Source: Eretmocerus hayati | Taxonomy: Eukaryota > Arthropoda > Insecta > Hymenoptera > Aphelinidae | Direction: 5' to 3' | NCBI GenBank assembly: GCA_029851415.1 | Contig: CM056742.1 | Span: 90,014,748 to 90,078,747, forward strand | Length of the DNA stretch: 64,000 nucleotides | Shown here: positions 1 to 12,394 of the stretch, one piece after another | Position numbering within the stretch: the first letter of the stretch is position 1 | Layout of the letters: each line of letters opens with the position of its first letter | Notes under the pieces: model-generated | What the model was told of the DNA's origin: nothing | The model's input: only the letters and a program-made list of their open reading frames with translations | Databases searched by the model: none | Program-made: the position numbers and the translations under genes

Positions 1-5
1 TGTGA

Positions 6-1529
6 GTGGCTTGTCTACCACTACACAGACTCGGCTCAGCTCTCGCAGCAAGGTGGGGACATCTCCCCCTGCCCCGCGCACCATTACCACCGGCCGCGGC
101 GAGAAGCCCCCTACCACCAGTGGCTCTACTCCCGTCGGGAGGACCGATGAACAGTCGATGTCGTCTGCTGCACCACCAACTGGCAGCGGTGGCAGCACCT
201 CAGCGCTTACCGCTCGTGGCGCGCAAATTCAAACAGAAGCCATCGGCGCATCCCAGCCATTACTCTTATCAACATCTTCGGATGATGGTCGTGGGATATC
301 CCAAGACGGGAACGACAGAACACCAGTCCAGCCGGTTGAACACTACTCCAGCAACAACGCCAGCACCGGGAATTCTTAGAGATAAGTGGGTTTTGATTTC
401 GCAGAGTGCTCTGGATCTCTTTTTTCAACAATCTCAGAACCGGCTTGACGAGATAATGTCCCTCTTTAACCGACGTGAGGCTGCCATCTCCTCTCCGCCA
501 CTCACACCAGCAGTGAGTGCGGAGAGTGCTCAACTGTTAGCGCGCATGTCGTCTCTGGAGGAACTCATAGAGAAGCAAAACTCCAAGCTGGAGGAGTTTC
601 GCCTAGATCGTGAGCTACTTCTTGAGGAAAATACTTTGATGAAAAGCCAGATCTCACATCTGACTGATCTTTTGAAAGACGACCAGGGCACTCTGCGAAA
701 ATCTAATGTTAGTAATGAAATTAAGTCTTCCGTTTCTGAGCTTCCACATCAATCCTCCGGGCCAGATCCTCACGTTCGAACGGATTTTTCTAACCATTCA
801 CGTGCTGGGCGGCGGAGCACTGAACTCAGGGGTGAAGGTCTTGAGTGCAGCCAACTAATTATCACTGGTGCTTTGAAAAAAGACTCTACTGCCTCGGAGG
901 ATGAGGTACGTAATATTTCCTTCGCAGTACTCAAGTCCATTCTTCCCTCGCTGGAGAGGGAGAACATTTCTGATGTTCGTGTTCTGCAACCCGGGCACGT
1001 GTCCGGAAGGACGAGTCCGAAACGTAACTACAGATCACCCGATTCATCGCCCTGAGCCTCGGACATCCGCTCACGTTCTGTTCCATCCTGCGTAGTCCAA
1101 CTCTCGTGCAGTCGTCTAGTCAGGGAGGTGATTAGAGCCAAGCGCTCGATTGCCAACAATTATTTCACAACTCATAACATCGAGCCCACATTGCTTGGCC
1201 CTGAAGCGAAAGCCCATGTGCCGGACCGAAAGATTTACATCAATGAAATGCTACCTCGTGACAAATACAAGGAATATATTCAGCTGAGGCCACTTGCACG
1301 AGGTCTAGGCTTCAAATATGTTTGGCACAGCGGTGGACGCTTTTGGGTCAGGCGTAGAAATGGCGAGAGAGCGCATGCGTTCGAGTCCCTCACTGAACTG
1401 CATGTCATTCAAACGGCGTGTCGAACAGCCCCAAGACCAAATCATGAGTCATCGGACAGTAGCCCGAACAGTGCAACCGTTCCAGACCAGGTTACAGATT
1501 CTACAGCAGCATCAGCGGGGACTCCCTGA
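6..1529 (+). pseudogene. Non-LTR retrotransposon 1, ORF1 (RNA-binding gag-like protein), broken by one stop
   Basis: The frame is open from the window edge to a TGA at 1053-1055 and then continues in the same frame to 1529. The first ~110 codons are low-complexity and may be 5' UTR. The middle (about 540-700) is a heptad-rich coiled coil. Around 850-1000 there is an RRM-like segment (LIITGALKKD). The part after the stop resembles the basic C-terminal domain of non-LTR ORF1 proteins (REVIRAKR, then IYINEMLPRD and FKYVWHSGGRFWVRR). In known elements such proteins trimerise and chaperone the RNA. ORF2 of the same element follows immediately. The in-frame stop makes this copy defective. The true start may lie before base 1. 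Confidence 0.7.
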
Positions 1530-1559
1530 CTAAATACGGCTGCCGGAGAGTCAAAAGGG

Positions 1560-4458
1560 AGTGGTAGTTCCTTAAAGGCGGGGCTTATCAACCTTAACTC
1601 CTTAACAGATAAGATTGAGCACCTGCGCCTGCTCGTCGCTGCCGACCCCTCCTACCATCTTTTCGGGGTAGCTGAGTCGTGACTCGATGAGTTTGTGGAT
1701 GACAGTCTTGTTCAGGTCCCAGGTTATTCGCTGTTACGGCAAGATCGTAACAGAAACGGTGGCGGGGTTGCTCTGTATGTGCGTAATGATTTCAAAGTGG
1801 AGAGGCTTGCCTCGTCTAATACTTCTGGTCCGGGGTGTCCTGGCATCCCCGAGTATTTGTTTTGCAGCGTACAGCAGGGTAACTCGCCATCGATTCTAGT
1901 AGGTGTGATTTATAGACCTCCAAAGGTTGCCATGCAGAAGGATGATGGGCTTTTCGGCTCATTACGCCGACTGTGTGAAGATTTTAGCCACAAAGTTATT
2001 ATGGGGGATCTGAACGCAGACTTGTTGGACACGGCTCATTCTGACACAAAGACATTGACCGCACTGACCGAAGAACTGTCCCTTCAGATTGTGCAGCACG
2101 GTGCGACTCATCAACACAACCCCAATGTGTCTCATAAATGGATCGACCATATGTACGTAGATGAAAATGACACCGTCACCGACTTACAAAACAGACTACT
2201 GCCCAGTTTCGGCAAGCACGCGGTCATCGACGTCACCATCAACGTCTTCACTCCTGCTCCGCCTAAAAATTCCTTCACATACAGGGATTTCCGTAACATC
2301 ACTCCGGAGCAGTTGAATGATCGCCTGCTTCGCTGTGACTGGACAGCGCTCAACAATGCTGAAACTAGTTTGGAAGATGCGATCAATTGCCTCAGTGAAA
2401 ACTTGAAAGTTGTATTAGATGAACTAGCGCCTGAAAAAAGCGATTTGCCCTCGTAAAAGCGACGCTCCTTGGATTGGTCCCGAGCTGGAAGGACTCATTA
2501 AGAAGCGAGATGCAACACGTAGGCGCTGGGAGCGAAACCAATGCAACCAGCGCAAGTGTTCTGATCTTCAGAATGAGTTCTTCCGGCTTAGTGAAGAGGT
2601 CGACGTGCGTATTGAGAAAGAGCGAAATTCCTTCATTCAAAGTCACCTTTCCGACGCTCTTGATCAACATAAAAACATTTGGAAAGAAATGCGTAACCTC
2701 GGCCTCTTGCCCAAGAGCAAAGAGGAGGAGCTTCACGGCTTCACCCCGGACGAGTTGAACGCTCACTTTGCGGGAGTCTTTGTCTCACCTCGCGAGAATA
2801 TAGAAGAAGCAATGGACGATGTAATGGTGTCTCCAGTGGAGGGTTTCGAATTCAAGCCAACCAATTTGAATGAAGTAGTCCTTGCCATAAAACATTCCTC
2901 CTCACAGGCTCGCGGGGTAGATGGAATCCCTCAAAGCGTGATCGCGAAAGCTCTACCGGCGATTGGTGATCTTATTGTACATATTTTCAACTCCTCTTCC
3001 GCTTACAGCATCTTTCCTGAGACTTCGAAGCAAGCACAGCTGATTGCGCTAAAAAAGACTGTAGCTCCATCATCAGTTTCGGACTTCCGTCCTATTGCGC
3101 TCTTGTGCTTCTCCTCCAAGGTTCTCGAAAAGATTGCACACGACCAAATCACGGAGTACTTGAAGAAAGAAAAATTATTAGATGGCTTCCAGGCTGGTTT
3201 CAGACAACACCACAGTACCCAGACAGCTTTGCTGAAATTGACTGATGACATCAGACTAGGTATAGATAGGAAGAAGATTACCCTTTTACTACTCTTCGAC
3301 TTCAGCAAAGCCTTTGACACGATATCACCAAAAAAACTTCTGAGTAAACTGCGACAACTTGGTTTCTCGCGTTCGGCACTCCTGTGGATCAAATCATATT
3401 TACAAGGTCGCACCCAGCTAGTCACCTCCAAGAATGGTAATTCTGATTGGCTCGCAACCAATCTGGGTGTTCCGCAGGGTTCTGTTCTCGGGCCCTTACT
3501 CTTTAGTTTGTACGTCAATGATTTGCCTGTGTTACTGAACGGAAAGTCGGTAGATCCTCTCTTCTACGCCGATGACCTCCAAATTTATCTCCAAATCGAG
3601 AAGAATAAGATCAAAGAGGGCATCGCTCGACTGGGAGAAATCGGACGACTGGTTGCTGATTGGGCTATGGGCTCCGGCCTGCGTCTCAACGCTGGTAAAA
3701 CCAAGGCAATCTTTTTCTCTTCCGAGAGGAATATCAAGGATCTGAAAAGGATGGATTTGCCAGGTGTTGAGATACAGGATGGAGTTTTCGTTCCTTTCAG
3801 TGACACAGTCGTGAGTCTTGGTGTTGTATTAGACAGCGAATTATCGCGGAAACCGCAAATAAATCAAGTGACGAAGAAAGTCAACAGGGCCCTGTACGGT
3901 TTGCGGTTTTTCAGGGCATGCATCACCGGGACTCTCCGAGTTCGACTGGTCGAGGCGTTAGTACAACCCCATCTAGACTATTGTACGGTCGTGTATCTTG
4001 ACGCCACAGACGAACAGCGGCAACGGCTACAAAGACTAAGCAACTCATTTGTGAGATACATTTTTGATCTTAGGAGAGACGAGCACATCACTCCGTTCAG
4101 GGAAAACTTGGATTGGCTGCGTACTGATTCGCGGCGAATGTACTTTGCAGGCATTATCATGTATAAGATCATGCACATGAGGGAACCTGGTTACCTGTCT
4201 GCAATGTTTACCAGGCACCAATCCGAGCGCCCCGTGCGGGGAGATGCACAAGAGCAGGAACTCAAAGTCCCCAAAGTAAGACTTGAATATGGAAGAAGAT
4301 CTTTCCAAGTTCAATGCGCTCACTTCTGGAACTTTCTCCCTTCAGGCATTCGGCAAATTCAGAAGATCTCATTTTTCAAAGAAGCTTCGAAAGAGTTTCT
4401 CTTATCACAACCATCCCAGAGGATTGATGTGGATAACAAACAATACTTTAACCTCTGA
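1560..4458 (+). pseudogene. Non-LTR retrotransposon 1, ORF2 (APE endonuclease + reverse transcriptase), degenerate
   Basis: An AP-type endonuclease spans 1581-2456 (GLINLNSL near the start, GGGVALYVRN, VIYRPP, GDLNADLL). Reverse transcriptase spans about 2870-3600, with ARGVDGIP, FRPIALLC, LFDFSKAFDT, GVPQGSVLGP and the catalytic YADD. The thumb/C-terminal region runs to 4458. Two lesions are visible: TGA at 1680-1682, where an ESWL-type motif would be expected, and a one-base frame change between about 2430 and 2460, just after the endonuclease, so the rest reads in another frame. The family nicks target DNA and primes reverse transcription there. The set of motifs places it in the Jockey/CR1 group; the exact clade is not assigned. 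Confidence 0.85.
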
Positions 4459-4834
4459 TAGGCTTGGGCTCTTGTCGATTAGGCTTTTAATTATAACTTA
4501 GTTATGCGTGGCCTTCCCGCCATTGACTGAAACAGCTGTGATAATTTTCCGAGCCCACTGTCCTTTTATATGTACAAAAATGTTTTATATTTTCTTGCTC
4601 CTTTTTTTGCTATCTTTACCTGTATAAGAGATAGTGTGATTTGACTTTCTACGCACCTTGCAGTGCCTCAAAATGACTAGTCACTTGATGTGATAATACA
4701 ATGTCCTTGACCAAAACGACAAATTTCACGAATGTGATATATATTTATTATGAGTGACATATGTACCATATGTAACAGAATTTTTAATTTTTGCCTCTGA
4801 GCAAATAAAGGATATCAATCAATCAATCAATCAA

Positions 4835-4836
<2 letters not shown>
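4459..4836 (+). repeat. 3' UTR and (TCAA)n tail of non-LTR element 1
   Basis: After the ORF2 stop comes ~340 bp of A/T-rich DNA ending in AATAAA and a (TCAA)n repeat at about 4814-4836. A short tandem tail instead of poly(A) is typical of several non-LTR clades. The last ~160 bp are matched by a solitary copy at 23087-23255. A (TC)n run at 4834-4871 separates this tail from the next element. Confidence 0.75.
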
Positions 4837-4871
<35 letters not shown>

Positions 4872-4875
<4 letters not shown>

Positions 4876-7724
4876 CACTTAGAATTGCCCAACTTAATGT
4901 TAGTTCCTTGAATGAGCACTTCACCGAGATAACGTCATTCCTTTATGATCATCAAATTGACATTTCACTTATTTCGGAACCTTGGTTGACGCCAAATCAC
5001 GCTGATGCTCTTTCTTCGATAGCGAATCACTCATTTGTTAGGAACGACCGTGGTTTGCGATCTACTACGGGTAAACGTGAGTTTGTCTAAGGAGGTGGTG
5101 TTGGTGTTTATATTCGTAATGGCTTGAACTATCGTGTGCTTCAATCATCTAGAATTTCGAGGATTAATGAAACAGAATTTCTAATACTAGACGTGAAGAC
5201 ACCAGAGAACCGAAAAATCTCAGTTGCATCTGTCTACCGTCGACCAAAAGGACATGTGTTGACGAACTACTCTTCTGAATTCGAGAAACTATCAGCGTCC
5301 TATCCTAACGTAATCCTAGGTGGCGATCTGAACTCAGATTTATTAGCCGAAGACTATTATTCTTCACATTTGCGTGATTTGATCCATGAAATATCACTAT
5401 ACTGTATCCCTTTCGGCTCAACACACCATCTTGAGAGTAGTGACACGTGGATTGATGTTATATTGACCGATTGTGCTGATAAAGTTGTGCACCAGTTCAA
5501 ATCAGATGTCCCGTTCATCAATGGTCATGATTTTCTCATAATTGATTATAGATTCCCTTGTAGCACCAGAAAATCCAAAATATTGACTTCGCGTGATTAC
5601 CGTCAGTTTGATCCCGCTCTTTTTAGTAATCAGTTGGGAATAATGTTGAATAGTATGCCACTTGCCAGTTGTAGTAATGTAAATGAGTCACTCAGTAACT
5701 TTACAGCTCTTGCGCTCAGTTTGCTTGACCAAATGGCTCCTGTTACCACACGTTCTATCCGAGAGCGTGTCAACCCGTGGGTGAGCCCTGAGCTCCGACG
5801 AGAGGGCAAGGAGCGGGATGGAGCTTACTCGCAAGCGAAAAAGTCGAATGACCCTAGGCTATGGGCCAAGTACAAGCTCCTCAGGAAACAGCACAAGTAT
5901 CGAATGAGGGAGGCAAAGAATAAATTTTGTCTCAAATCCTTGACGGATGCTTCTGGTAAATCGGGCTATTGGGCAGTCTTGCGGAAGCTTGGACTTTCCA
6001 AAGACTCTAGTAAGTCACCTTTAGAGATATTCTCAGCGGAAGAATTGAATCGTTTTTATTCTGAAATGTCTAGCCGATACCCAAATTGTTCTTCTGATGC
6101 CTTGCAATCTATCATCAATGGTACTTGTACTGAGAGTGATCACCCTATGTTCTCCTTAAAACATGTTAATGGCATTTAAGTATATGAGTCAATGCTGAGT
6201 TGCCTACCTAAGTCGAAAGGTCAGAGTTGTGATGGCCTATCTCTACAAAATTTCAAATCAGTCTTGTCGTCGCTTGTTCCGTATTTTGTGAGTTTATTCA
6301 ATTTATCTATTGAGACGTGCCAGTATCCTGAGACGTGGAAAAAATCATTGATTATTCCGTTGAGCAAGGTCCCTCACCCAAAATCATTGTCAGACACTAG
6401 GCCAATTTCCAATTTGCCTCATTTTGCCAAAGTTTTTGATACGATAGTGACCAAGCAGTTGGTCGCACATCTTGAACAACATAATGTCTTGACAAAATTT
6501 CAGTCTGGGTTTCGTGCGAACTATAGTACACAGACTGCCTTGCTGAAAATTTCTGAGGACATTCGTGTTGGTGTCGAAAAGGGTCTAGTGACATTGCAGG
6601 TTTTATTTGATTTCAAAACTGCCTTCAGCAGTGTGGACCATGAGCTACTGCTGCGCAGGATGAAGGAATTAAACTTTTCCAATGAAACCATAATGTGGTT
6701 CCATTCTTTTTTGAGTGGCAGATTACAATCTGTTGTCGACGAAGATGGAAGTCCATCACAATTTGAACCCACGTCTTCGGGTTTTCCGCAAGGTTCAAAC
6801 CCAGGACCAATTATTTTCCTCATTTTTATAGATCCAATCATGCGAGTCCTGCGACATTGCAAGGGTATGCTTTTTGCTGATGATTTCCAGATTTACATCC
6901 AAGGAAAACCTTCTGAATTACCCGAGATGATTGTAAAGATGAACGAAGATTGTGCTAGTATAGTGCAATGGGCTGTAGACTTTAAACTTACTCTTAATAT
7001 TCCTAAGACAAAGGGTATACTAAGTGCCTCAGTCCAACATCACATGAGGATTGATACATCCCTTTTGCAACATGTTATTGTTGACGGACATATGATACCC
7101 TTGCAAGAGTCTGTCAAGAACTTGGGGGTGATTTTTTCCAATGATCTGTCGTGGAATTCTCACGTTTCGAGTATTTGCTCCGAAGTACATGGAGTCTTAC
7201 ATAAGTTGCGCCGTCGTGGTAACTTTCTAACAACTGAGGTGAAAAAATTGTTAGTGAATGCTCTGATCATGCCTCACATTGATTACGCTTGCCTTGTTTA
7301 TTATGATCTGTCTGCTTATTTGGTTGCAAAGCTGCAGCGTCTTGTTAATACTTGTGTGCGCTTTATTTTTCGATGCCGACGCGACGCAGCTTTGCAACCT
7401 CTGTACGCACGCCTGCATTGGTTATCACTGAGTCGTCGCCGTGAATACTTTTTATGCGTCCAGACGTATAAAGTATTCACCACCTCTGCCCCGCGCTATC
7501 TGACAGATCTATTTCAACCTCTGGGTGACGAAGTACGGCGATCACAAAGAATTCATTCATCTCGGATTCGAATTCCAGTAACTCACACGATCGCGTACGA
7601 GAATGCATTTTCAGTCCAAGCAGCCCGGGTTTGGGAAACCATTCCCGTTAGTATCCGTCTGAAAACCCCTTTCGAGGCATTTAAAACTGCCATTTCTGTT
7701 TATTATCACGAGATGGAAGCTTGA
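4872..7724 (+). pseudogene. Non-LTR retrotransposon 2, 5'-truncated ORF2 (endonuclease + RT)
   Basis: One frame is readable from 4872, immediately after the (TC)n run, to 7724, with only two TAA stops (5088-5090 and 6177-6179). It begins inside the endonuclease (RIAQLNVSSLNEHF) and continues with GGGVGVYIRNG, VASVYRRPKG, GGDLNSDLL and a TWIDVILTD segment. The RT half has TRPISNLPHFAKVFD, GFRANYSTQTALLK, GFPQGSNPGP (slightly degenerate) and FADD. No ORF1 precedes it, so the copy is 5'-truncated. It is distantly related to element 1 and has the same kind of tail. Having only two stops in ~950 codons suggests modest age. Confidence 0.85.
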
Positions 7725-8001
7725 ATGGAGTTTGTGCTGTGTGTTAGCCTATCTTAAGCTTAGCCTCTCTTTTGAGTGGTGTTTGTCGAGTTACTATTGA
7801 AATTTACATTTGTTCTGTGTGAGATTGAGTGAAGTATGCAATCATGTATCGTTTTAGTTCGACTGTACCTGCTTAGCTTTAAGAATATTTATCTAAATCT
7901 TATTGTAAGAAATGAAAATTATAAAATGTAAACTGTGTTCCTGTTGCCATACGGTCCGCCGAGACCACGGCATAAATAAATCGTTAATCAATCAATCAAT
8001 C
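7725..8001 (+). repeat. 3' UTR and (TCAA)n tail of non-LTR element 2
   Basis: About 250 bp after the stop lead to an AATAAA signal at about 7974 and a (TCAA)n tail at 7983-8000, followed by a (CA)n microsatellite at about 8007-8036. The tail matches that of element 1. Confidence 0.75.
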
Positions 8002-9272
8002 TCTCCCACACACACGCACACACGCACACATTGACCCCACCGAACTTTTACATTCGCCTAGGGGCGTTCGTCCCGTCAAGTTGGCAGCTCTGATTCGATT
8101 TCATGTTGGCAAGCATGCCCTAGAAATTCCGTGCGGAGAGGAGGCGTTTCGTCGATTGATATAATTAATAACCGCAATATTCCCAAGCCCCATTCCTATG
8201 TGGAAATTCGTCTCAAGAACTATCCTACCGTATGAATACGACATGAAATCTTCTGTCTCCCTAAGGGATGCCTTTAGATTTTGTCAAGAGTGAATTGTCA
8301 CGGAGTCATACTTGACGAGAGTCCATCCAATTGCTCTTTCTACCTAGACCCTATCACACTTCACTATCCTTCTCTCAATACTCTGGATGGTCACGAAAAT
8401 TTCTCTGATGCTCCCCTTCAACCAAACATATACAGATAACTTCCCTTCACAAGAATGCACAGCTAGTTCCTTCCACGAGCGACCATGGAATATGGAAACA
8501 CATCTCACATAAAAACTACGATGGATCGGAATCCTACACGGGTTGTTGAATCATTGTTATTGCTGATTCTGTGTTCCACACTCCGTTGTTCAAGCCAAAT
8601 CGCAGGATTCAGAATTCAGGAGAATCGCAAGATCGCAGGGAGAGATTCAGATGAAAATGTGAAGAACTTGATCGCGGATACCTCCTCACCTATCAAACAA
8701 GCACATTTTCATCCCTACTCCTCTCCCATTTCCTTGCGATTTGGGCTTTATGACGAGTGGACGAGTCTAAGTTAGATGATAACAATTATTCGGAAACCCG
8801 TCGTTTAGCCTAAATTGCAAGTGAATTGGAGGAAAATGAGTATGATTCTCAGATTACAGGGTGACCGAATTGCCTCAACCTGGAACTTTCAGATCATTCT
8901 TCTTAACCAGTAATATATCGACAGTTCCTTCGACCAAGACTTCACAGATATATAGTTCTATTCTGAGATCAAGAATTTTCAGATAGTTTTGTCTCATTCT
9001 CACATTCTCGAATAACTCCTTAGAATTTCCACGTTTATGGATTGTTACTTCCAGCCAGAAACGTATAGATGATTCCTTCGTGGAATTGAAGTTTTCTAAA
9101 CAGGTCTACTTGAATCTGGAATTTCCTGTTGGTTCCATTCAACGAGATATCTTCGACAGATCGTTTGACCACATATCCCTGGATAGTTATCTCTACTCTC
9201 ACCATCGTACTCGCACCATCTCATATGGAATCGGTATTATGTAAATTTGAGCTGTTGTTGATTTCATCAGAA

Positions 9273-9327
9273 GATCTTGTCATGAGAGGAGGGTATCGGA
9301 GAAATACCCTCCTCTCATGACGAGATC
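9273..9327. repeat. Near-perfect hairpin
   Basis: Two 24-nt arms (9273-9296 and 9304-9327) are complementary with one mismatch and are separated by a 7-nt loop. It lies next to the glutamate-receptor exon, in what would be its intron. No coding explanation is seen. Confidence 0.7.
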
Positions 9328-9596
9328 TAACTTGCATTCTCAGAAGCTTTACGGGAGTTTTGAATCCTCACTAATCAACCGAAACTTCTGATCCTTCTCA
9401 GGAACTCTACGTGGATGGTTTCTTCTCTGATTAAATTTTGTCCTGTCACCTGAATGCTAAAATTTGGAGGAATGATAAAATGGGAGATTCTCAGTCACAC
9501 ACAGAAAAGATTCAGGTCTCATTCTGTATCTCACTCATTGTGAGGTACAGGATTAAGTCACAAATGATTCAATGGCAGATTATTCATCTTACTCAC

Positions 9597-9738
9597 AAGA
9601 GATGTAACGAAATAACTATGATAGTCGGTCATCATCCCTATCTCTTGTGCCTGTTTCAGTATGGTCCAGATTTTGTCCGTTGAGCAGTCTAAAATGATGT
9701 GAGATTCAGCTGAATTCCGGATCTGTTTCAGGAGTGGT
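9597..9738 (-). CDS. One exon of a kainate-type ionotropic glutamate receptor (ligand-binding amino-terminal domain)
   Basis: Reverse-strand exon of 142 nt, preceded by a pyrimidine-rich acceptor ending TTGCAG and followed by a GTGAGT donor. It reads RPLLKQIRNSAESHIILDCS, then TDKIWTILKQAQEIGMM and TDYHSYFVTSL. This is the highly conserved late part of the amino-terminal (LIVBP-like) domain of kainate-class receptors, cation channels at synapses. No neighbouring exons of the receptor are recognisable in the window. The next downstream exon would lie beyond the inserted retrotransposons (below position 8000), so the introns must be long. The intact frame and canonical splice sites favour a real host exon over a pseudogene fragment. 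Confidence 0.65.
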
Positions 9739-10470
9739 CTGCAAGAAAGAATGAACCTTGATGTCATTTGATTTGTGAGGGTCATTTCCGAGTATCATCC
9801 TCTGAATATTCTTCCCATCAAAATTTGACAGTTTCTATGATAAGAATTCCACGACCAATCATGAGTTCATCGATTGATAGTCCACGATGTGTCTCAATAG
9901 AATTCGATGAAATCTTTCATCACTGCTAAAATTATTTAAGATTATGTTTTTGAAAGACTCGAACATCTCTCTCCCGGAAGGATTGGAATCTCCTGGGGAA
10001 CCATGTCCAAAGAATGTCACCTGGGTCATTCTTTGGACTTCTTCGGCCTTCAGAGGAAAATTCATTTCCATATCGGTTCTCATCGACCAATTGATGTTTC
10101 ATATGCAACGAGGTACGTGATGCGGATAACTTTCACGATGGAAGAAGGTTATTGTTGAGACCCTATCGCTTATTCACTGATCCTAGAGGATCCTCTTGGG
10201 CGAGGTTATAGGGAAGTTGTTGTACGCACAAACGTTTCTGAAGGATTTCCTTGGCTTCCTCATTCGATTCTATGATACAAAACATGAACTTTCCACCTCC
10301 CCTGGGATCCCATAAGGATTTTCCAGGTATGTGGGGCACATATTGATTCATCCTTCCCAATCATCTTGTCACATCGGGTCTGTGTAATCCGACGATGACA
10401 TGACTGGTTTTTGAGTCTCGTGTCTCCACGAATAACTCGGGCTTCAGTCTAGCAGGATAGTAATCGTAAG

Positions 10471-11174
10471 ACATCTCGAATTAAGAACCTTCGAGTAGAT
10501 ATCGCAGAATTTGACAGATTTGCTTGGTGGAAGAGTCACGCATTCGCCTAAATTGAGGTGATAAAAAAATGCCTTTCACAAGCATCTATGACTGCTCATA
10601 CTTGCGGGCATCTCGTCTCAAATTAATTTGTGACAGAGAGACTCTCAAGTGGTGAGCTGTCGCATGTCTTAATAAGTGTGAGTCGCGCAGAGGAATACCT
10701 TCACTCCGATCGCTTTTGAATTTTGGTATAATTCACGGGGGAATAACATGAGAATCACTAGAATGATCTTGGAGCCTGGTGGAATTCATTTATGTAGTCA
10801 AAAAGGAATTCTACAAAGGACGAAGATTGAAAATTAGATACTGAGCTTGGATTCTAGATTAGGGAGGGATGGAGCTCACCCCCATTCGTATCCGGAGGAT
10901 CCAAGTTCCACGGTTCCGAGGTAGTTGACCCGGGTAGCGACAAAGTATTCGGAACATGCAAAGTCAAGGGTATTCCGCTGAATTCTGATAAAGGTGAAAG
11001 AATCAATCTTGGCAGTATGGAACATCTCGTGGACCAGTGGTTCGACAGAGAGCCTGATCAAGAATGAGACTCGATGAGTAGAGATTCCGGAGCGCTAAGA
11101 GGAACACGCTTGCCCGACGTGATAACGCGTGAGGAGTTCAAAACTTGCACCGTGCTCCTGCGTAAAAGGCATTA
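10471..11174. other. No gene recognised
   Basis: Only short ORFs without recognisable motifs. It ends at the TA duplication (11173-11174) of the Tigger element. Confidence 0.4.
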
Positions 11175-11455
11175 CAGTCATCCCTCGTTAACACGAATTT
11201 CACGGGAAAGGAATTTTGTTCGTGTTATCAAGGAGTTCGGGTTAACCAGAACGCTCCAGTCACTTCTTAACACGAACTAATTCGTGTTGACCGATTAACA
11301 CGAATTAGTTCGCGTTAACTGATTAACATGAATTAATTCGTGTTAACACTTAACAGAGTAATGTGCGATAGATGGTGTTGAAGGAACAGATCGGAATATT
11401 CCTGCTGTTTTGTAGGTAGTATTGATTGAATTTGGACAACTACAATTTCTATCCA

Positions 11456-11785
11456 ACAAGGGGAGTCCGGAGTCTCCGGATCCTGAAATCTCACCAAAAT
11501 TTTTTCACAGTTTTGTACCACCTACAATATGAAGAATCTAAAGCAACTCTGTCAAATGGGCCTTCTGTTCTGAGCTACAGCCAGAAACGTCAACATTGTT
11601 AGTAGATCTATATATATCACTTTTTAACATGGGCCTATATGGGCAATGCCAATGTCATAGCCTGCAGCTCTGAACGGGAGGCCCATTTGACAGAGTTGCT
11701 TTGGGTTCTTCATATTCTAGGTGGTACAAAACTGTAAAAAAAATTGGTGAGATTTCAGGACCCGGAGACTCCGGACTCCCCTTGT
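11456..11785. mobile_element. Nested long-TIR MITE (ACAAGGGGAG termini)
   Basis: Arms of ~114 bp (about 11456-11570 and 11672-11785) are inverted copies that start ACAAGGGGAGTCCGGAGTCT. The ~100-bp centre shows no coding capacity. Flanks read CAA on the left and TAA on the right, compatible with a decayed 3-bp duplication. The terminus resembles that of the larger inverted-repeat element at 43754-45586 (ACAAGGAGGGTGCC). Confidence 0.7.
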
Positions 11786-11974
11786 AAGTTTCATTATTAT
11801 CATATTTTGGCACCACCATGGCACTTGTTTCCTCTTAGATTGAGTGTACTGTTGGGGAGGAGATTGTAATGTATATCACCTTCATCGATATTGAGAGTAT
11901 CTCAAGGAGCAACTTTCTTCATAGTTTTTGAAAAATCTTTCCTTTAGTTGTTCGCGTCTCTTTCGTCCACTTTT

Positions 11975-12394
11975 AGAATTCCACCGCAGATAACTTGGGA
12001 TGAAATATGTTTTTGATTTGAAAATTCTCCAGCCAACCACTCGAAGCTTTAAAATGTTTGATGCCTAAATCTCTCGCAATCTCTGAAGCCTCCTCTCGAA
12101 CTAACCCGCCAGTCACTGGGATGTTTTTCCCCGCACTCTGCAGAACCATTCAAATAATTCCTCTTCCAATTCATCATTTTTTGCACCACGCAAGAGTTTT
12201 ACATTTGGCAACTCAATTCCTGATGCTGCGGCGTTCCGAATTTCATCTTTCTGTGATATGATCGTTGATAATGTAGATCTTGGAATTCCAAAACTATCAG
12301 CTATTTTGCTCTTTTTCTTAACAGACCGATCAACTTCATCTAGTGTCTGAAGTTCGGTGCTCAAATCAATACACGACTGCTTGCGCTTACTCAT
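11975..12394 (-). pseudogene. Tigger/pogo transposase remnant (CENP-B-like N-terminal DNA-binding part)
   Basis: The reverse frame from 12394 reads MSKRKQSCIDLSTELQTLDE, then a helix-turn-helix core (KIADSFGIPRSTLSTII), as in the psq/CENP-B N-terminal domain. It is open to 12113. After a one-base frame change it continues as VREEASEIARDLGI and FKASSGWLENF, the second CENP-B helix-turn-helix motif, to about 11975. The DDE catalytic domain is absent, so it cannot be an active transposase. Confidence 0.75.

Larger units (their letters stand above)
8040..10470 (-). pseudogene. Degenerate reverse-strand coding remnants of unknown family
   Basis: On the reverse strand several stretches read like protein but are broken by stops and frame changes: 10470-10163 (about 100 codons with one stop, rich in charged and aromatic residues, including SHVIVGLHRPDVTR), about 10095-9859 (TFFGHGSPGDSNPSG), about 9200-8820 (VEITIQGYVVKRSVEDI, then LFRKLQFHEGIIYTFLAG) and about 8470-8090 (IGMGLGNIAVINYINRR). 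I do not recognise a family. A decayed endogenous viral or large mobile-element gene set is possible, but this is a guess. The glutamate-receptor exon lies in the middle of this stretch and appears unrelated. Confidence 0.35.
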
